Positions 1 through 11,131 of a stretch of DNA of 64,000 nucleotides are shown here, piece after piece. The notes under the pieces were generated by a model. The model saw only the letters and a list, made by a program, of their open reading frames with translations, searched no databases and was not told the origin of the DNA. This stretch comes from Balanoglossus misakiensis (lineage: Eukaryota; Hemichordata), in the NCBI GenBank assembly GCA_040954595.2, contig CM082583.2, positions 8,184,001-8,248,000 on the forward strand. Direction: 5' to 3'. A program made the translations under genes and the position numbers. Positions within the stretch are counted from its first letter, which is position 1; each line of letters begins with the position of its first letter.

Positions 1-3000
1 TCCAGTGGAGGTGGTTGTTGACATCCAACGACACAGCTTTTTGCAAACACTACAAACCAACAGAGAGATTTATTCAAGTCAGCTCGGAAAAATAATTTGC
101 AACAGCAAAAATTATGCATATGCAGACAAAACTGACCAATGGAATACATGTACAAAAAAAATGACAAACAATAAACACCAATCACCTGCACAGCTTTCTT
201 GGCCAGCTCCAAACATTCATTGCCATCAGCGTCCTCTTCCTGTGATTGTCTGAAGTAATTCACACCCAGATCGTGCCACAGATTACTCGTGTCTGGTTTC
301 AAACTCAGGGCTCTGCCATAACACCTACAAGGTACAACCAAGATTTACTAATGAAGAGTGAATGCACTCCTTCATTGAACTAAGGTATCCGGAGGGAACA
401 TGGGACATGAGTGAACACTTCAAATTGTTAGCATGAGCCTCGAAAAATCAAAGTCTTCAACTTTTTATGCCATGCTGGACTCTGTTGGTTGACCACGGAA
501 CTTACTTGGCTCCGAGTGTCAAGACTTCCATTTTCCCCATGGTAATCACCTGCTCCTCTTGCAATCCCCTCTCAAGTAAACTCTTGGGTACATCGATCCT
601 GTCAGAGGGAACAAAGAACAACAGAAATGCAAGACAGTTGATCCAGATGTCAAACATCTATCCTCTTTCAATTAATGTCAAAATTTACATTCGCCACCCA
701 CATAACGAGGCAACATGCAAAATATAAAACTGAATTGTTGCAGTAATCACAAATTGTACATTGTACCTTACAAGCTGTTTGTCCAGTGAATGGATGACAG
801 TACAAGCATCGCCAAGTAGCTTCCAGAGACAGGACACGTCGGGTCTGTGTCTCACAGCTCTCGATAAATATCTAATGGCTTCACCTGCACGGTCGACCAC
901 TCGGCCATTGAAGAAAGCAACGCTGGCAGATCTGGCCAATGAGATGAGAGTCTCACCAATACCTGCCAAATCATGTAAAAAGAGAAGATTGCTGACTGAC
1001 TGATGTGTCATTGTTAGCTACATCTAGGAAAACAGGCTCTCTTGCTATTCATTGTAGTCAAAATCTAAAAATTCTTGAAAAAAAAATTATTTGCAGATTT
1101 GAATTTGAGAATGATCACATTATGGTGAACAGAAAAGACAAACCTTTCAAAGCAGGTACATATTCGGCTGAATTAGCAAGAATAACTTTATACTCAGTCA
1201 CTGCCTCTGACAGCAATCCTAGAGTCTGCTTGATGTCTGCAATTCTACAGGAAAAATTAAAGGAAAAAACTTGCGGAAATGCCAAAGTAGCATTTGACCC
1301 CCCTAGAAAAATTATCACAAAAACATTAACATTGAAAAGGTACAAAATAACTCGTACTGCTGTAGTATACTCAGAAACAATGTTTACCATGCTTATCGAT
1401 ATTATAAAAACAGACTTACTGAAAATGACAATATATTGAAGTTGGGTCAAGCTGAAAGGAAATAGAAAATACATGATATTGTTATCAGAATAGCAACATG
1501 TATAAAACGAAGAGAACATTTTGGTGTATCAATTCATTGTCTTATAAACTAGAAATCTTACCTCTGATGCCCTAGTGAATGCTTTCAATGCTGCTGTATA
1601 ACTTCCCCTGCTGATGTACGCCTCTGCCAAACATTCCCAACAACACCTGCAAAAATCATATGTACACAGTGAACACAAACTCCTTCAATTGTCACCTACC
1701 CATACAGATTGTCTTTTGCAGATATTGACTTCATACATTTTTTTTCATAAAGTGAACAAAAAAGAACAGCACAGACAAAACAACTTACACGTCTTTTGGA
1801 TCAGCTCTTAGTGCATGCTGGAAACTGTTTGGGATAAAAAGTAAAACACCATGTCATTGCGAGTTTGAAATTTTGAACTGTATTATTCCAAGTCTCAATT
1901 TCTCATCTCTGTCTGTCTGTCTCTCTCTCTCTCTCTTACTCTCTCTCGCTCTCTCTCTCTCAAGCAAACTGTATCACCTTCTATGCACACTTTATGATGA
2001 CGTTCTGTCCAACATTCGAAGAAAAAAATTGTTCACCTGGCCACTGACTTGGTGTAGTCTCTCTGTTTCAGCTGGTACAACCCTAGTCTGAGCCACGCCC
2101 ACTTTGCTGTTCCAGCGCTGGCTCGACTTGTCACTGAACTGTACAATGACAATGCTGCTTCCTGTTAAAAATCAAGAAATTCAATTACATGTACCAGTGA
2201 GTGCCATGACACAGACAGAGACAAAGGTAGGCTATGGCATAGTTACTACATGCTATCTGATGCACTTGGCAGTATTCTCAGAATATTCAACTCATGGTAC
2301 TGCCCTGGCAAGTACTTGGGATTGTACACCAGTTATAAGGCAGACATTTTTTTAATCATCTCTGTTTCAAACTTACTTCTTCTCCCAGGGCTAACAATGC
2401 ATCCCCAAGTGCAGCTCCTGCTTCATCATTTCTTTTGTCCAAATCAAAGGCTTTCTGATAACACCTTTTGGCTTTGCTGCAAAAGAGACAGGCACAGACT
2501 TTGTTTTGTTTTCTGGTTAAAATGACATAATTTCTTTGTTAATATACAGTATATGATGTTTGAAATCATTTCAGTAAACTACAGCAAGAAACACAAGATC
2601 ATCAAATCTTTAAATTACAGGTGTGTATTTTGCTATGTCTAAATGGCTGCTCATACATACTTGATATCTCCTGCTATTTCTTGATAATAGTGGCCAAGAT
2701 ATAGGAAATTATCAGAGTGGTAGGGTTCCAATTTGGCAGCCTGAAAGAAAGTTTCATGACAGAATAATTTATAACTGAGTATATATAGAACATTTAGCCA
2801 ACAATTGATACTACAAATAAACTTGAAATGTAACTTTACCTTTAGAAAGTTATTGAAGCACTTATTTTTGTCACTTCGCTCCCCTTGTCCCATCTGCCAA
2901 TAAATTCTTCCAAGCTGGTGGTAGTACAAGGCAGTAGTCTTACTGGCTGAAATGGCCTTCAGAATACTTTGGTGCAAAGAAAATGAACATATAGTGTTTA

Positions 3001-6000
3001 ATATCTCAAACTAAAACGATTGTCACTCCCCTTCCAAAACTATTCAAATCGGACTGCTGTTACTGTAGGATGCTGATTATTCTCACCTCTGCTCTGCTTC
3101 ACACAGATTGCCCCGAAGAAATTCTGTCCATCCTTTCAATGCCAGAACAGCATGGCTATCAGGATCCAAACTAGCTGCTCTCTCACAGAACTAAATAACA
3201 AACATTCTCAAGTTCATGAACCGGTTTAAAGCAAGTGAAAAACAAAACGTTCATTACCGATTATAACATCAAATAGCAAAAAGGCTTTTAAAGTTCTGTT
3301 TGCAGAAGTGTCTAGTTTATATAGGTTCTTGTAACAATTGGTTCTACACAAACCTCTTCTGCTTTGTCCATGTCATCAATCACCAGATAAGCCTTGCTCA
3401 GACTAATCAACACGTCTTGCTGGGAGGAATCGTCTTCAAGAAGCTACGAAGGAATATAGATATTTCTATCTTCATTAATACACATGGTTTTATTTAATTT
3501 GTTCGTACATGTACCATGGTCCATTCAAATTCAAGGCATCTTTCACTCACACCAACACTAAAAATCAAACTCACCTTTTGATAGATTTCAATCGCTTTAT
3601 TGATGTTATTAGGCAGACGACTTTTCACCAAACTGACACAAAGCATTGAGTTCAGTTCACGGTGTAGTTTCTTCTGACTTTCAGACGGTAATTTGCAATC
3701 TTTCTTCAACAGTTTGGTACCTGAGATGCAAAACAAGTATCCAATTGATCAAGTGAGTGGTTTAATTGTGATGTAAGCATAGGCTTCATTTTAGCCTTGC
3801 ACTCACAATATGAACACTATATATCATGACAATTCCTAACCTTGGTTTGCTGAAGTCTGCACCCCATCATAATCACAGACATTGTATTGAGCCTGGCACA
3901 GGAAATACAGTCCAACAATGAAACTCTGGTTACTCTTGACACCTAGGTTTTATGCACACACAAAAAGACAGAGAAAATGAGACATTAACTAGATATGAAT
4001 GTGATATATTTTACATAGCATGGTTATTATTTTATTCAGATACTCCAACTTTACTTCTTTACTTTCAAGCAGTGTCTGATTGCAACTGGCCACTGAGTTA
4101 GATTTAAATTTGAAGTTACCAATGTGGGTTTGTGACTTACCATTTTGGAGTAGTTCCCTAGCTGCCATGTAATCTTTCTGTATCAGTTTGCTGTATCCCA
4201 ATGTAATCTGTGCCATAGGCAATGATGCATCTATCTCATTCAGCTTGGTGTAGACTTCCAAAGCCTTCTGGGAATCTGACTCTGGAAGTTGGACACAAAT
4301 ATAAGCTTTATCATCAGTAACAGATATTCTCAAACTCTACAATCACATATATCATGTACAACAAATATCACCAACACATCGTGTGATACAAAACAAAACA
4401 CACAAGGTTGAAAAACGAGAAAGTGTGACCACCTTGCAGTCTCTGCAGGTAGAATTTGCACAGCAGCTCCATAGAGAAAGATGACGTTGGATACTTGGAG
4501 GCCATTTTGTGACACTCTGTCTCAAATTTGTCCGCATTCTCTGCAAAGGCCTAAAATAAATGAAAGCATAAAAAAATCATAAAACCAAAATCTGTTTCTT
4601 TATTGTCTTTTCTTGATACAACAATAACTATAATTTGTAATGTACCACTTCTGCACAAAAGAAACCATTTTGCAAAACACTTACGTATTTGTCGAATAAT
4701 AAGTTGATGTACTTCTCATGCCACTGTTTGTTGTCTCTGCTGGGTTCAGAAGACTCCACGATCTTCTCCAGGGATTTCTCAAACTTTGATGAGAAAAAAC
4801 ACAAGCAAATTATCTTAATTTTGTTGTTGTTGTAAAAATTCTACATATTTTTTATAACATTTAAAAGTTGTGAGACAGTATAATCTGACAGCATGACATG
4901 ACTAGAGAAAAATCTTTCAGTTTTACCCGTTCTGCATAATCATCAGGAATTGTTTTCAAGGATGATAGCATTGTTGCCAGGTTCTTGCAGGCATCTAGTC
5001 TGTCACTCTCTTCTATACTGGGATTTTTACTGACTTTCTGCCAGATGTCAACAGCCTGTAAACATATAAACACATCAACAAATCATCAAATGTTGGTGCA
5101 TGATATCAGAGTTATGACTGCCATGTTCTGTGATAGGATATACCTATAGTTTACAGGATCAGAAATTTTAGTAAATATATCGTGGAAACAACTCACCTGA
5201 AGATCATTTCCAATCTGTTTGTACAGTACAGCTAATTTTCTGGCAACATCCCTCCATTTAGTCTTATCCGAAGCTTCATAAATTTCCATCATTTTGTCAT
5301 ATGCATCAGCCAGTTCTGCCTGGTACTCAGGAACTTTTCTCTTTTCATAAAATCCTGACAGACCCTGAAAAGTTAGGAGTCATAATACCTTTTGAGTTAC
5401 ACAGATTGTGTATGTGTACTTTCTATTATATTAACTCATGTCAAAACTATTGTAGCTACAAAGAAGACTGAAATCCACATAGTAATTTTATTCAGAGGCT
5501 GACCAGTATCTGTGGACATAATTTTGTTTCAAGGGTTTTCATTCAATCTGGAAACATAGACGGTAGACGAAATCTCACTTCTACTGTCTACATTGTAACC
5601 TGCATAAAGACATATCGGAGTGACCACGGTAATTACCTGCCATGCTAAGATCTGTTTGGGATCGGTGTCAATGGCCTTCTTGTACGCCATTCTGGCCTGG
5701 TCCGGTTGATCACTCTCAGAAGCCGCCACTCCAAAAAACACCAATGCATTGTAGTTGGTTTTATCTTGCTTCAACACAGCCTATGTGTGATCATGTGTAC
5801 AAATCAATAGGTTATTCACTTCGCTAGGGAGGTCAATTTACTTGGGCCCTTACAGCCCCTTGTCCAATATAATGTCACTGTGATGTTACTAAATTTTTTG
5901 ATGTTACCAAATTCTTTCTAAAACATATACCTTGCAATGCTTCTGTGCTTCTTTGTATTCTTTGTTCTTGATGGCTTCTTTAGCATTTTTCAAGAGACTT

Positions 6001-6029
6001 TTGATTTCTTTGCTCATTCCACTTGCCAT
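1..6029 (-). CDS. SKIC3: SKI complex subunit SKIC3 (TTC37), N-terminal part, 23 exons visible
   Basis: Tetratricopeptide-repeat scaffold of the cytoplasmic SKI complex, which feeds mRNA to the exosome for 3'-5' decay. I joined 23 phase-consistent exons, from 5931-6029 (start MASGMSKEI) through 5637-5780, 5197-5364, 4927-5055, 4685-4783, 4433-4550, 4141-4281, 3841-3942, 3575-3720, 3354-3443, 3087-3190, 2840-2966, 2661-2740, 2377-2476, 2037-2161, 1789-1824, 1562-1646, 1420-1451, 1144-1244, 767-962, 506-598 and 186-324 to 1-49. This gives about 834 residues, roughly the first half of the human protein, and the gene leaves the window on the left. Matching stretches include [11 protein letters not shown] near the start, [15 protein letters not shown] in the middle and [14 protein letters not shown] later; TPR helices fill the whole length. 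A second in-frame ATG four codons down (6015-6017) is equally possible as start. It is head to head with ARSK. Confidence is high from several independent exon matches. Confidence 0.95.
1911..1961. repeat. CT-rich microsatellite in a SKIC3 intron
   Basis: Imperfect (CT)n run of about 50 bases in the intron between SKIC3 exons 1789-1824 and 2037-2161. It is read as (AG)n on the coding strand. No function is evident. Confidence 0.85.
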
Positions 6030-6698
6030 TTTTCCAAGTTTCAATATTTTACAAAAGTCAACCAATTCCTTAGAAAAGAATGAAAATTTAGTTACTTTCT
6101 AAGAAAAGTAAGTATAATTGAGAGATTTGGACCATCCCTTTTTATAACAATGCGGGGGGTGTCAGTGATTTTTAATACAACATTAACAGTGACACCCCCC
6201 CCCCCCCCCCCCGGAAGAAACTGATCAATCCCTTAAAACTATTGTACGTGCACGCGATCGTGCTTCATGCATGTCCGAGACACATATCGCATATATGTCT
6301 TTAAGATTTCCACATTTTCTTCCCAGATTTGGTTGCACAGGATGGATATTGACATCCTTGTATCATGTGTTATATATTCTCAGGTGCTATTTGGAATCAA
6401 CATACCTGTTAAAATGCGATCCTGAACTAGGCTGACGGAAAATCTTCGACCATTCAAACAAGTATCTTTGGCAAGAAGTAACATTCATACACAGCATTAC
6501 AAATCTTGCAAAACATGACCGCATTTGCTCGTTTTATATCGCGCCTGGATCTGGACGAGCTCACTCCAAAGAATAGGTCAAAGGTCAAATGTATTGTCAT
6601 GTGACTCGCTCCAGCCTAGTCACCTGACTGTCGGATTTCTTGGGAAGTTTGTTATGATTCCTTAGCATATGCTTAGTACACAATCCATAAAGCTTGTT
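6030..6698. promoter_or_regulatory. Shared upstream region of SKIC3 and ARSK
   Basis: About 0.65 kb separates the two divergent start codons. It holds an AGGTCA-A-AGGTCA direct repeat with one-base spacing at 6575-6587, which is the textbook DR1 nuclear-receptor element. A GTCATGTGAC box at 6596-6605 matches the extended E-box of the MITF/TFE family. An 18-base C run (6195-6212) ends a small inverted repeat. No TATA box is obvious. Promoter function is inferred from gene arrangement. Confidence 0.6.
6154..6212. repeat. Short inverted repeat with poly-C run
   Basis: The 11-base arm GGGGGGTGTCA at 6154-6164 pairs with TGACACCCCCC at 6190-6200 across a loop of about 25 bases, and the second arm runs into 18 consecutive C bases. 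It could be a remnant of a small transposon end or simple-sequence expansion. Confidence 0.6.
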
Positions 6699-9281
6699 AT
6701 GGCTACGGGAAACTTGAGGGGATGGGATATGACAATAATCACTCTGGTGCTAATGTTTACTTCAACTGAATCAACACTGCCAAAGGAAGACTTGCAACGT
6801 CAAACAATATCCACAAGTCAAAAACAAAACATCATATTCATCATCTGTGATGCCATGGTAAGTTTGCATTACATACTTTCGAAACGGTTGACTTAGTTGG
6901 TTTTTAACTTATTTCCTTATTTGTCACTCTCAGGCATAACGCATACAAGTAATGTACTTATTTTGGTGATCAATCAGTAAAACGATTTGTAATATTTGGT
7001 GACTTACAGCCAATGGTTTTGTTTTATTCATTAGGATGGCAGACTGGTAGGAAAAAATAACACAGCATTAACAATGGATAATATCAATGGGCGTTTGGTT
7101 TCAAAGGGTGTAACATTCACCAATGCTTACACCAATTCACCAATATGCTGTCCATCAAGATCAGGTAATGATTATACGTTGTTTAAAATCAATTTTTTCT
7201 TGATATGAAATTGTTGTGCTAAAGGTTTCATTGATTTTTCACATTAGGTGTGTGACTATATTGTTCAATTTTTACTAATTTCTCTTCATTTGGTTTTCCT
7301 AGCATTATGGAGCGGTCTGCATACCCATATCACCCAGTCCTGGAATAACTACAAAGGTCTTCCAAAAGACTATCCCACCTGGAAAGACTACCTGGAAAAG
7401 GCAGGATATGATACCAAAATACTTGGAAAAACGGACTACACGTCTGGTCACCATTCCCTCAGGTGAGCGTACCATATTTTATTAGGTTCAGGTTTCAGTT
7501 AAGTTGAGTAAATCACCATGATCTTGTCACTGAGTGATCCAGTCATGTCATGTTTTTTGAAACTATTTTTAATAAAATAAATATTTTGAAATTAATAGTC
7601 TCGTTTGAACCACTTCCAGTAACCGAGTTGAAGCCTGGACAAGGGATGTCAATTTCACCCTGGCTCAAGAAGGGAGACCGGTGACAGTTCTTGTTGGAGA
7701 TAAACACACAGCGAGGGTAAACTCAGAAGATTGGCCCTGTGTTGACCTGGCAAGGGACTGGTTGAAAAGCAGAGAACCTGGTGATAAACCATTCATGTTG
7801 TACATAGGAATCAATCTTCCACATCCTTACAAAACCACAGAAGATGGTCCCAACGCAGGAGGATCAACATTTATGACATCCCCTTATTGGCTTGAGAAAG
7901 TTGACATGTCAAAGGTCACCGTTCCCAAATGGACACCATTGGATCAGATGCATCCAGTGGACTACTACGAAACTGCAACCAAAAATTGCTCTTCTAATTT
8001 CACTGATGATGAGATTCTGAAGATAAGGGCTTACTACTATGCAATGTGTGCAGAAGTGGACGGAATGGTGGGTATGTGTAAATCAAAATAACTTATCAAA
8101 CATTTGTTGATATTCATGACTTTCCTGTTGTTTCGATCCCTAACACAAGTGCTATGAGTGTCAGTGAGAGCAAAGCTGTTGGATTATTCCATTGTCCTGG
8201 TAGTGATTTTTCCCCTTTTTTATTTTCACATCCAGGGGAACTGCTGGACCAGCTGGACAGGTCTGGCTTCAGCAACTCAACAACTGTGATCTTCACTTCA
8301 GACCACGGTGACATGGCGATGGAACACAGGCAGTTCTACAAGATGACCATGTACGAAGGCAGTTCACACGTTCCTCTGGTCATTACGAGTCCGAGTGAAG
8401 AGACCCAAGCCACCAAAGTTGACCATCCTGTCAGTTTGGTCGACATCTATCCCACTCTAATGGGTATGGAAAGCTTGTTAAGTTACCTACATGCACACCC
8501 ACCAGCAACCAAAAATATTCACTCAATAACAAAACTTTTTCTGTGAAACAGTAATTCTCTATTTAACTTCTTGTGTGAATTTGGATTGTGATTTTGGTTT
8601 TGATATTTGCACAAGAGATTGTGATTTGACTTTGGTCAATTTTTTATGACTTCAGACATTGCAAACACAGCTGGACCCGATCATCTTAATGGAACATCCC
8701 TTATGCCATATTTGGATGCAAGAGTAGGTCATCGCGATCGACCTGATTGGGTGTTGAGCCAGTACCATGGTTGCAACGTCAACATGTCTACATACATGCT
8801 GAGAAGAGGGAAGTGGAAATATATTACATATGGGAATGGCAAACAGGTCTCACCTCGTTTATTCAGTAAGGTTCTTCATGTTTACTCATATACCTTTTGC
8901 ATATGCTATTGGCCTTTACAGATTTAGTGAAATGGGGTGAAAGGGTAAAGTCCTTCTGTTGAAAATACCATATTTTTGACTTTTTACATTCATGCTTATA
9001 CAGACCTTGATGACGATCCCGATGAACTGCACGACTACGCCATGGAAAGGCAAGACATTGTTACACAACTGGACGAGACACTCAGAGCCATCATAGACTA
9101 CCCTAGTGTCAGTGCACAAGTCAAGAAGTACAACAAGGAATCTTTTCTGGAATGGAAGAAAAGCGTTGGTGATAAATACAACGAAACTATAGCAAACCTG
9201 AGGTGGTTTATGGATTGGCAGAAAGACCCCAAACGGAATCTACAGAAGATAGAAGAGTGGCTAAGCTCTCCAGACGGATGA
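6699..9281 (+). CDS. ARSK: Arylsulfatase K (lysosomal glucuronate-2-sulfatase), 7 exons
   Basis: Lysosomal sulfatase of the ARSK type, which removes 2-O-sulfate from glucuronate in glycosaminoglycans. Exons 6699-6857, 7035-7164, 7303-7462, 7620-8071, 8236-8463, 8656-8865 and 9004-9281 join in phase to 538 residues; human ARSK is of about this length. The sulfatase signature CCPSR, whose first Cys becomes formylglycine, spans the exon 2/3 junction. Other family marks are DYTSGHHS, NLPHPY, MHPVDYY, SDHGDMAMEHRQFYK and YHGCNVN. Two other in-frame starts exist: 6669 adds ten residues, and 6729 gives a shorter signal peptide (MTIITLVLMF) and places the active Cys close to its human position. A polyadenylation signal AATAAA lies at 9358-9363. 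It is divergent from SKIC3, as in human. Confidence 0.96.
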
Positions 9282-9909
9282 AGTTTCATTCCTATCCACT
9301 AACAGGCTTCACTTGTCATTTACATTTTTTGATATATTTTACACTTTTTATAAAACCAATAAATTTTTGCTTTAATGATATACATGTGAATTTTTGTTGA
9401 TGACGTGTGTCTGCTCACTGTCACTCCATCATGAACTGGTGAACAATATTCTTAAATGAATTTAAGTATAAGTGAATCACAACAAAACATGAACAGGTTG
9501 TGAAATGAAAATGTTTTAATCAAACGCAAGAATTACACAATTCAGAAATCACTATTTTACCCCATGCATGTATAGGTAGGCTCTGGGTATTTACATTATA
9601 ATCTTGCAAATCACACATCAGAACATGCAATGAATATATTCACTGACATCTAAAATACACTAGGGTCACATTCATGTAGATTCCCTTGTAAAGGCTGAAC
9701 AACTGCACATGCTTGAGTGAAGTTTTGATCAATCAGGTCTTGTTGAGGAAATTCCCTGTAGTTGTCGGCAGGTAGACAACTTCTGTTGATGACTCGCATC
9801 TAAATTCTGTACACTCGCATCTAAATTCTGTACACAGCCTCACTTCCAATCTATCAAATACATGTAGCTGTAAAAAGTCTATGTAGTGCCTAGGCAGAGG
9901 ATTCATAAT
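9282..9909. other. 3' UTRs of ARSK and SDHAF4 (convergent)
   Basis: There is no coding signal. The left part holds the ARSK 3' end with AATAAA at 9358-9363, and the right part should be the SDHAF4 3' UTR. A 21-base unit starting ACTCGCATCTAAATTCTG is repeated twice in tandem at about 9792-9833. Confidence 0.7.
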
Positions 9910-10507
9910 TTAAAAATCAATGCAGCGTCCTTTTCTTTCCCAATCTCCATATCTGGTAGGTTCTGGCCCCCTCGGCCCACCCTGTTCCCCTGTGTGTGGA
10001 TTTATGTCATCTGGCCATCTCTCCAGAGGTTCTTTTTCAGCATGCGGATGCTGTCCCACAGGCCAGCTCTCCTTCCGATCACAGCCATCGTCATGCTTTC
10101 CGACTGGCGTCACTGGTTTCTTCATCTCACTTTTCTTATCACTGTACAGTCTTGCCTGAACAGGAATGGTTCTTGCTACACTTGTAAATGCTGTAAAAAA
10201 AAGTTATATTCACCACTGGTAAAAAAGGGGCCACTAGAACCACAGTCTGTATACATTACAAGTATTCAGTACATACATGTTACTTTGTAGCAGTTTTTTT
10301 AACTTCCTGTGTACATTGCACTGGACTGGTGCAGGTGCGACCTCAATCACATTACGTGCACCCCTTTCCACGATCGTTGTTTTCCCCCAAAAGAAAGTCC
10401 CGACGCTTATATTTTCGATGAGGATATAGGTTAAACTCACCTTTGGTACGCACAGCCAAAGAATTAATAACGCCGGTCACAGAGCATCTGTACACGATCG
10501 AAGCCAT
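9910..10507 (-). CDS. SDHAF4: Succinate dehydrogenase assembly factor 4, 2 exons
   Basis: Mitochondrial matrix factor that binds flavinylated SDHA and helps assemble complex II. Exons 10441-10507 and 9910-10190 join in phase to 115 residues, close to the human length of about 108. The N-terminus ([12 protein letters not shown]...) is basic and hydroxyl-rich, as expected for a mitochondrial presequence. The diagnostic C-terminal block ends [19 protein letters not shown], identical to the human tail as I know it, preceded by [14 protein letters not shown]. The start is the first ATG of exon 1, and the donor AAAG|GTGAG is strong. It is divergent from HAUS6. Confidence 0.97.
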
Positions 10508-11131
10508 CTCGATGCGAAGTGTTATGTATCGAGCCAGCTGACCTTACGCAACCCCAGGCCTTTTAACTTACTGAAAATATATCCTTGGAAAAAATTTCCA
10601 CCATCATAGAGGGCTTATATTTCTTGTGAAAATCAAAGACTCTCCTTACAAAGTGATACGACATGTTTTTCGGTATATTTTTTACTCAAACCCAATTATA
10701 AAATCCTTTTCTACCATTTTTTGTTCAGTACGGAACAAAATTTTGATTTTAAAAACTGTTGAACTTGTTTTTCCCACAATGCACCACTTGGCGGGGAGTT
10801 CAAGATGGCGGAGACCATGTAGAGAGAGGTAAGGAGAGGTGGTCTCCTCCTTCAAGTTGTTTTTTCTCATAAAATTGGCCGTGTTTCGTTCATAAATTCG
10901 TAGATAACGATTACCACATTGGTTTTCCTGACATTTGAATCTTTGAAGACATTCTTGCCATAGCGAAAAAAGTTTTTATTGTCAGATTTCAAACTTTGAC
11001 ATGTTTTGGACTCGGACCGTGACACTCGTGTTTTGACTTGTTTTTTATTCGAACACAGGTTATGAACAGATGACAAATAACAACACTCTGCAGCGAACTC
11101 ATCCACATTTGTAGAAATAAGAAAAGTCGCC
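10508..11131. promoter_or_regulatory. Shared upstream region of SDHAF4 and HAUS6
   Basis: A 624-base spacer between divergent starts. It contains AAGATGGCGG at about 10803, a YY1-type motif common in housekeeping promoters; its own ATG opens only a short frame ending in TAG. No TATA box is clear. Promoter role is inferred. Confidence 0.5.

Noticed and set aside
10804-10820. ATGGCGGAGACCATG as a possible HAUS6 start
   Set aside because: The frame closes almost at once with TAG. The HAUS6 coding start at 11132 fits the protein.
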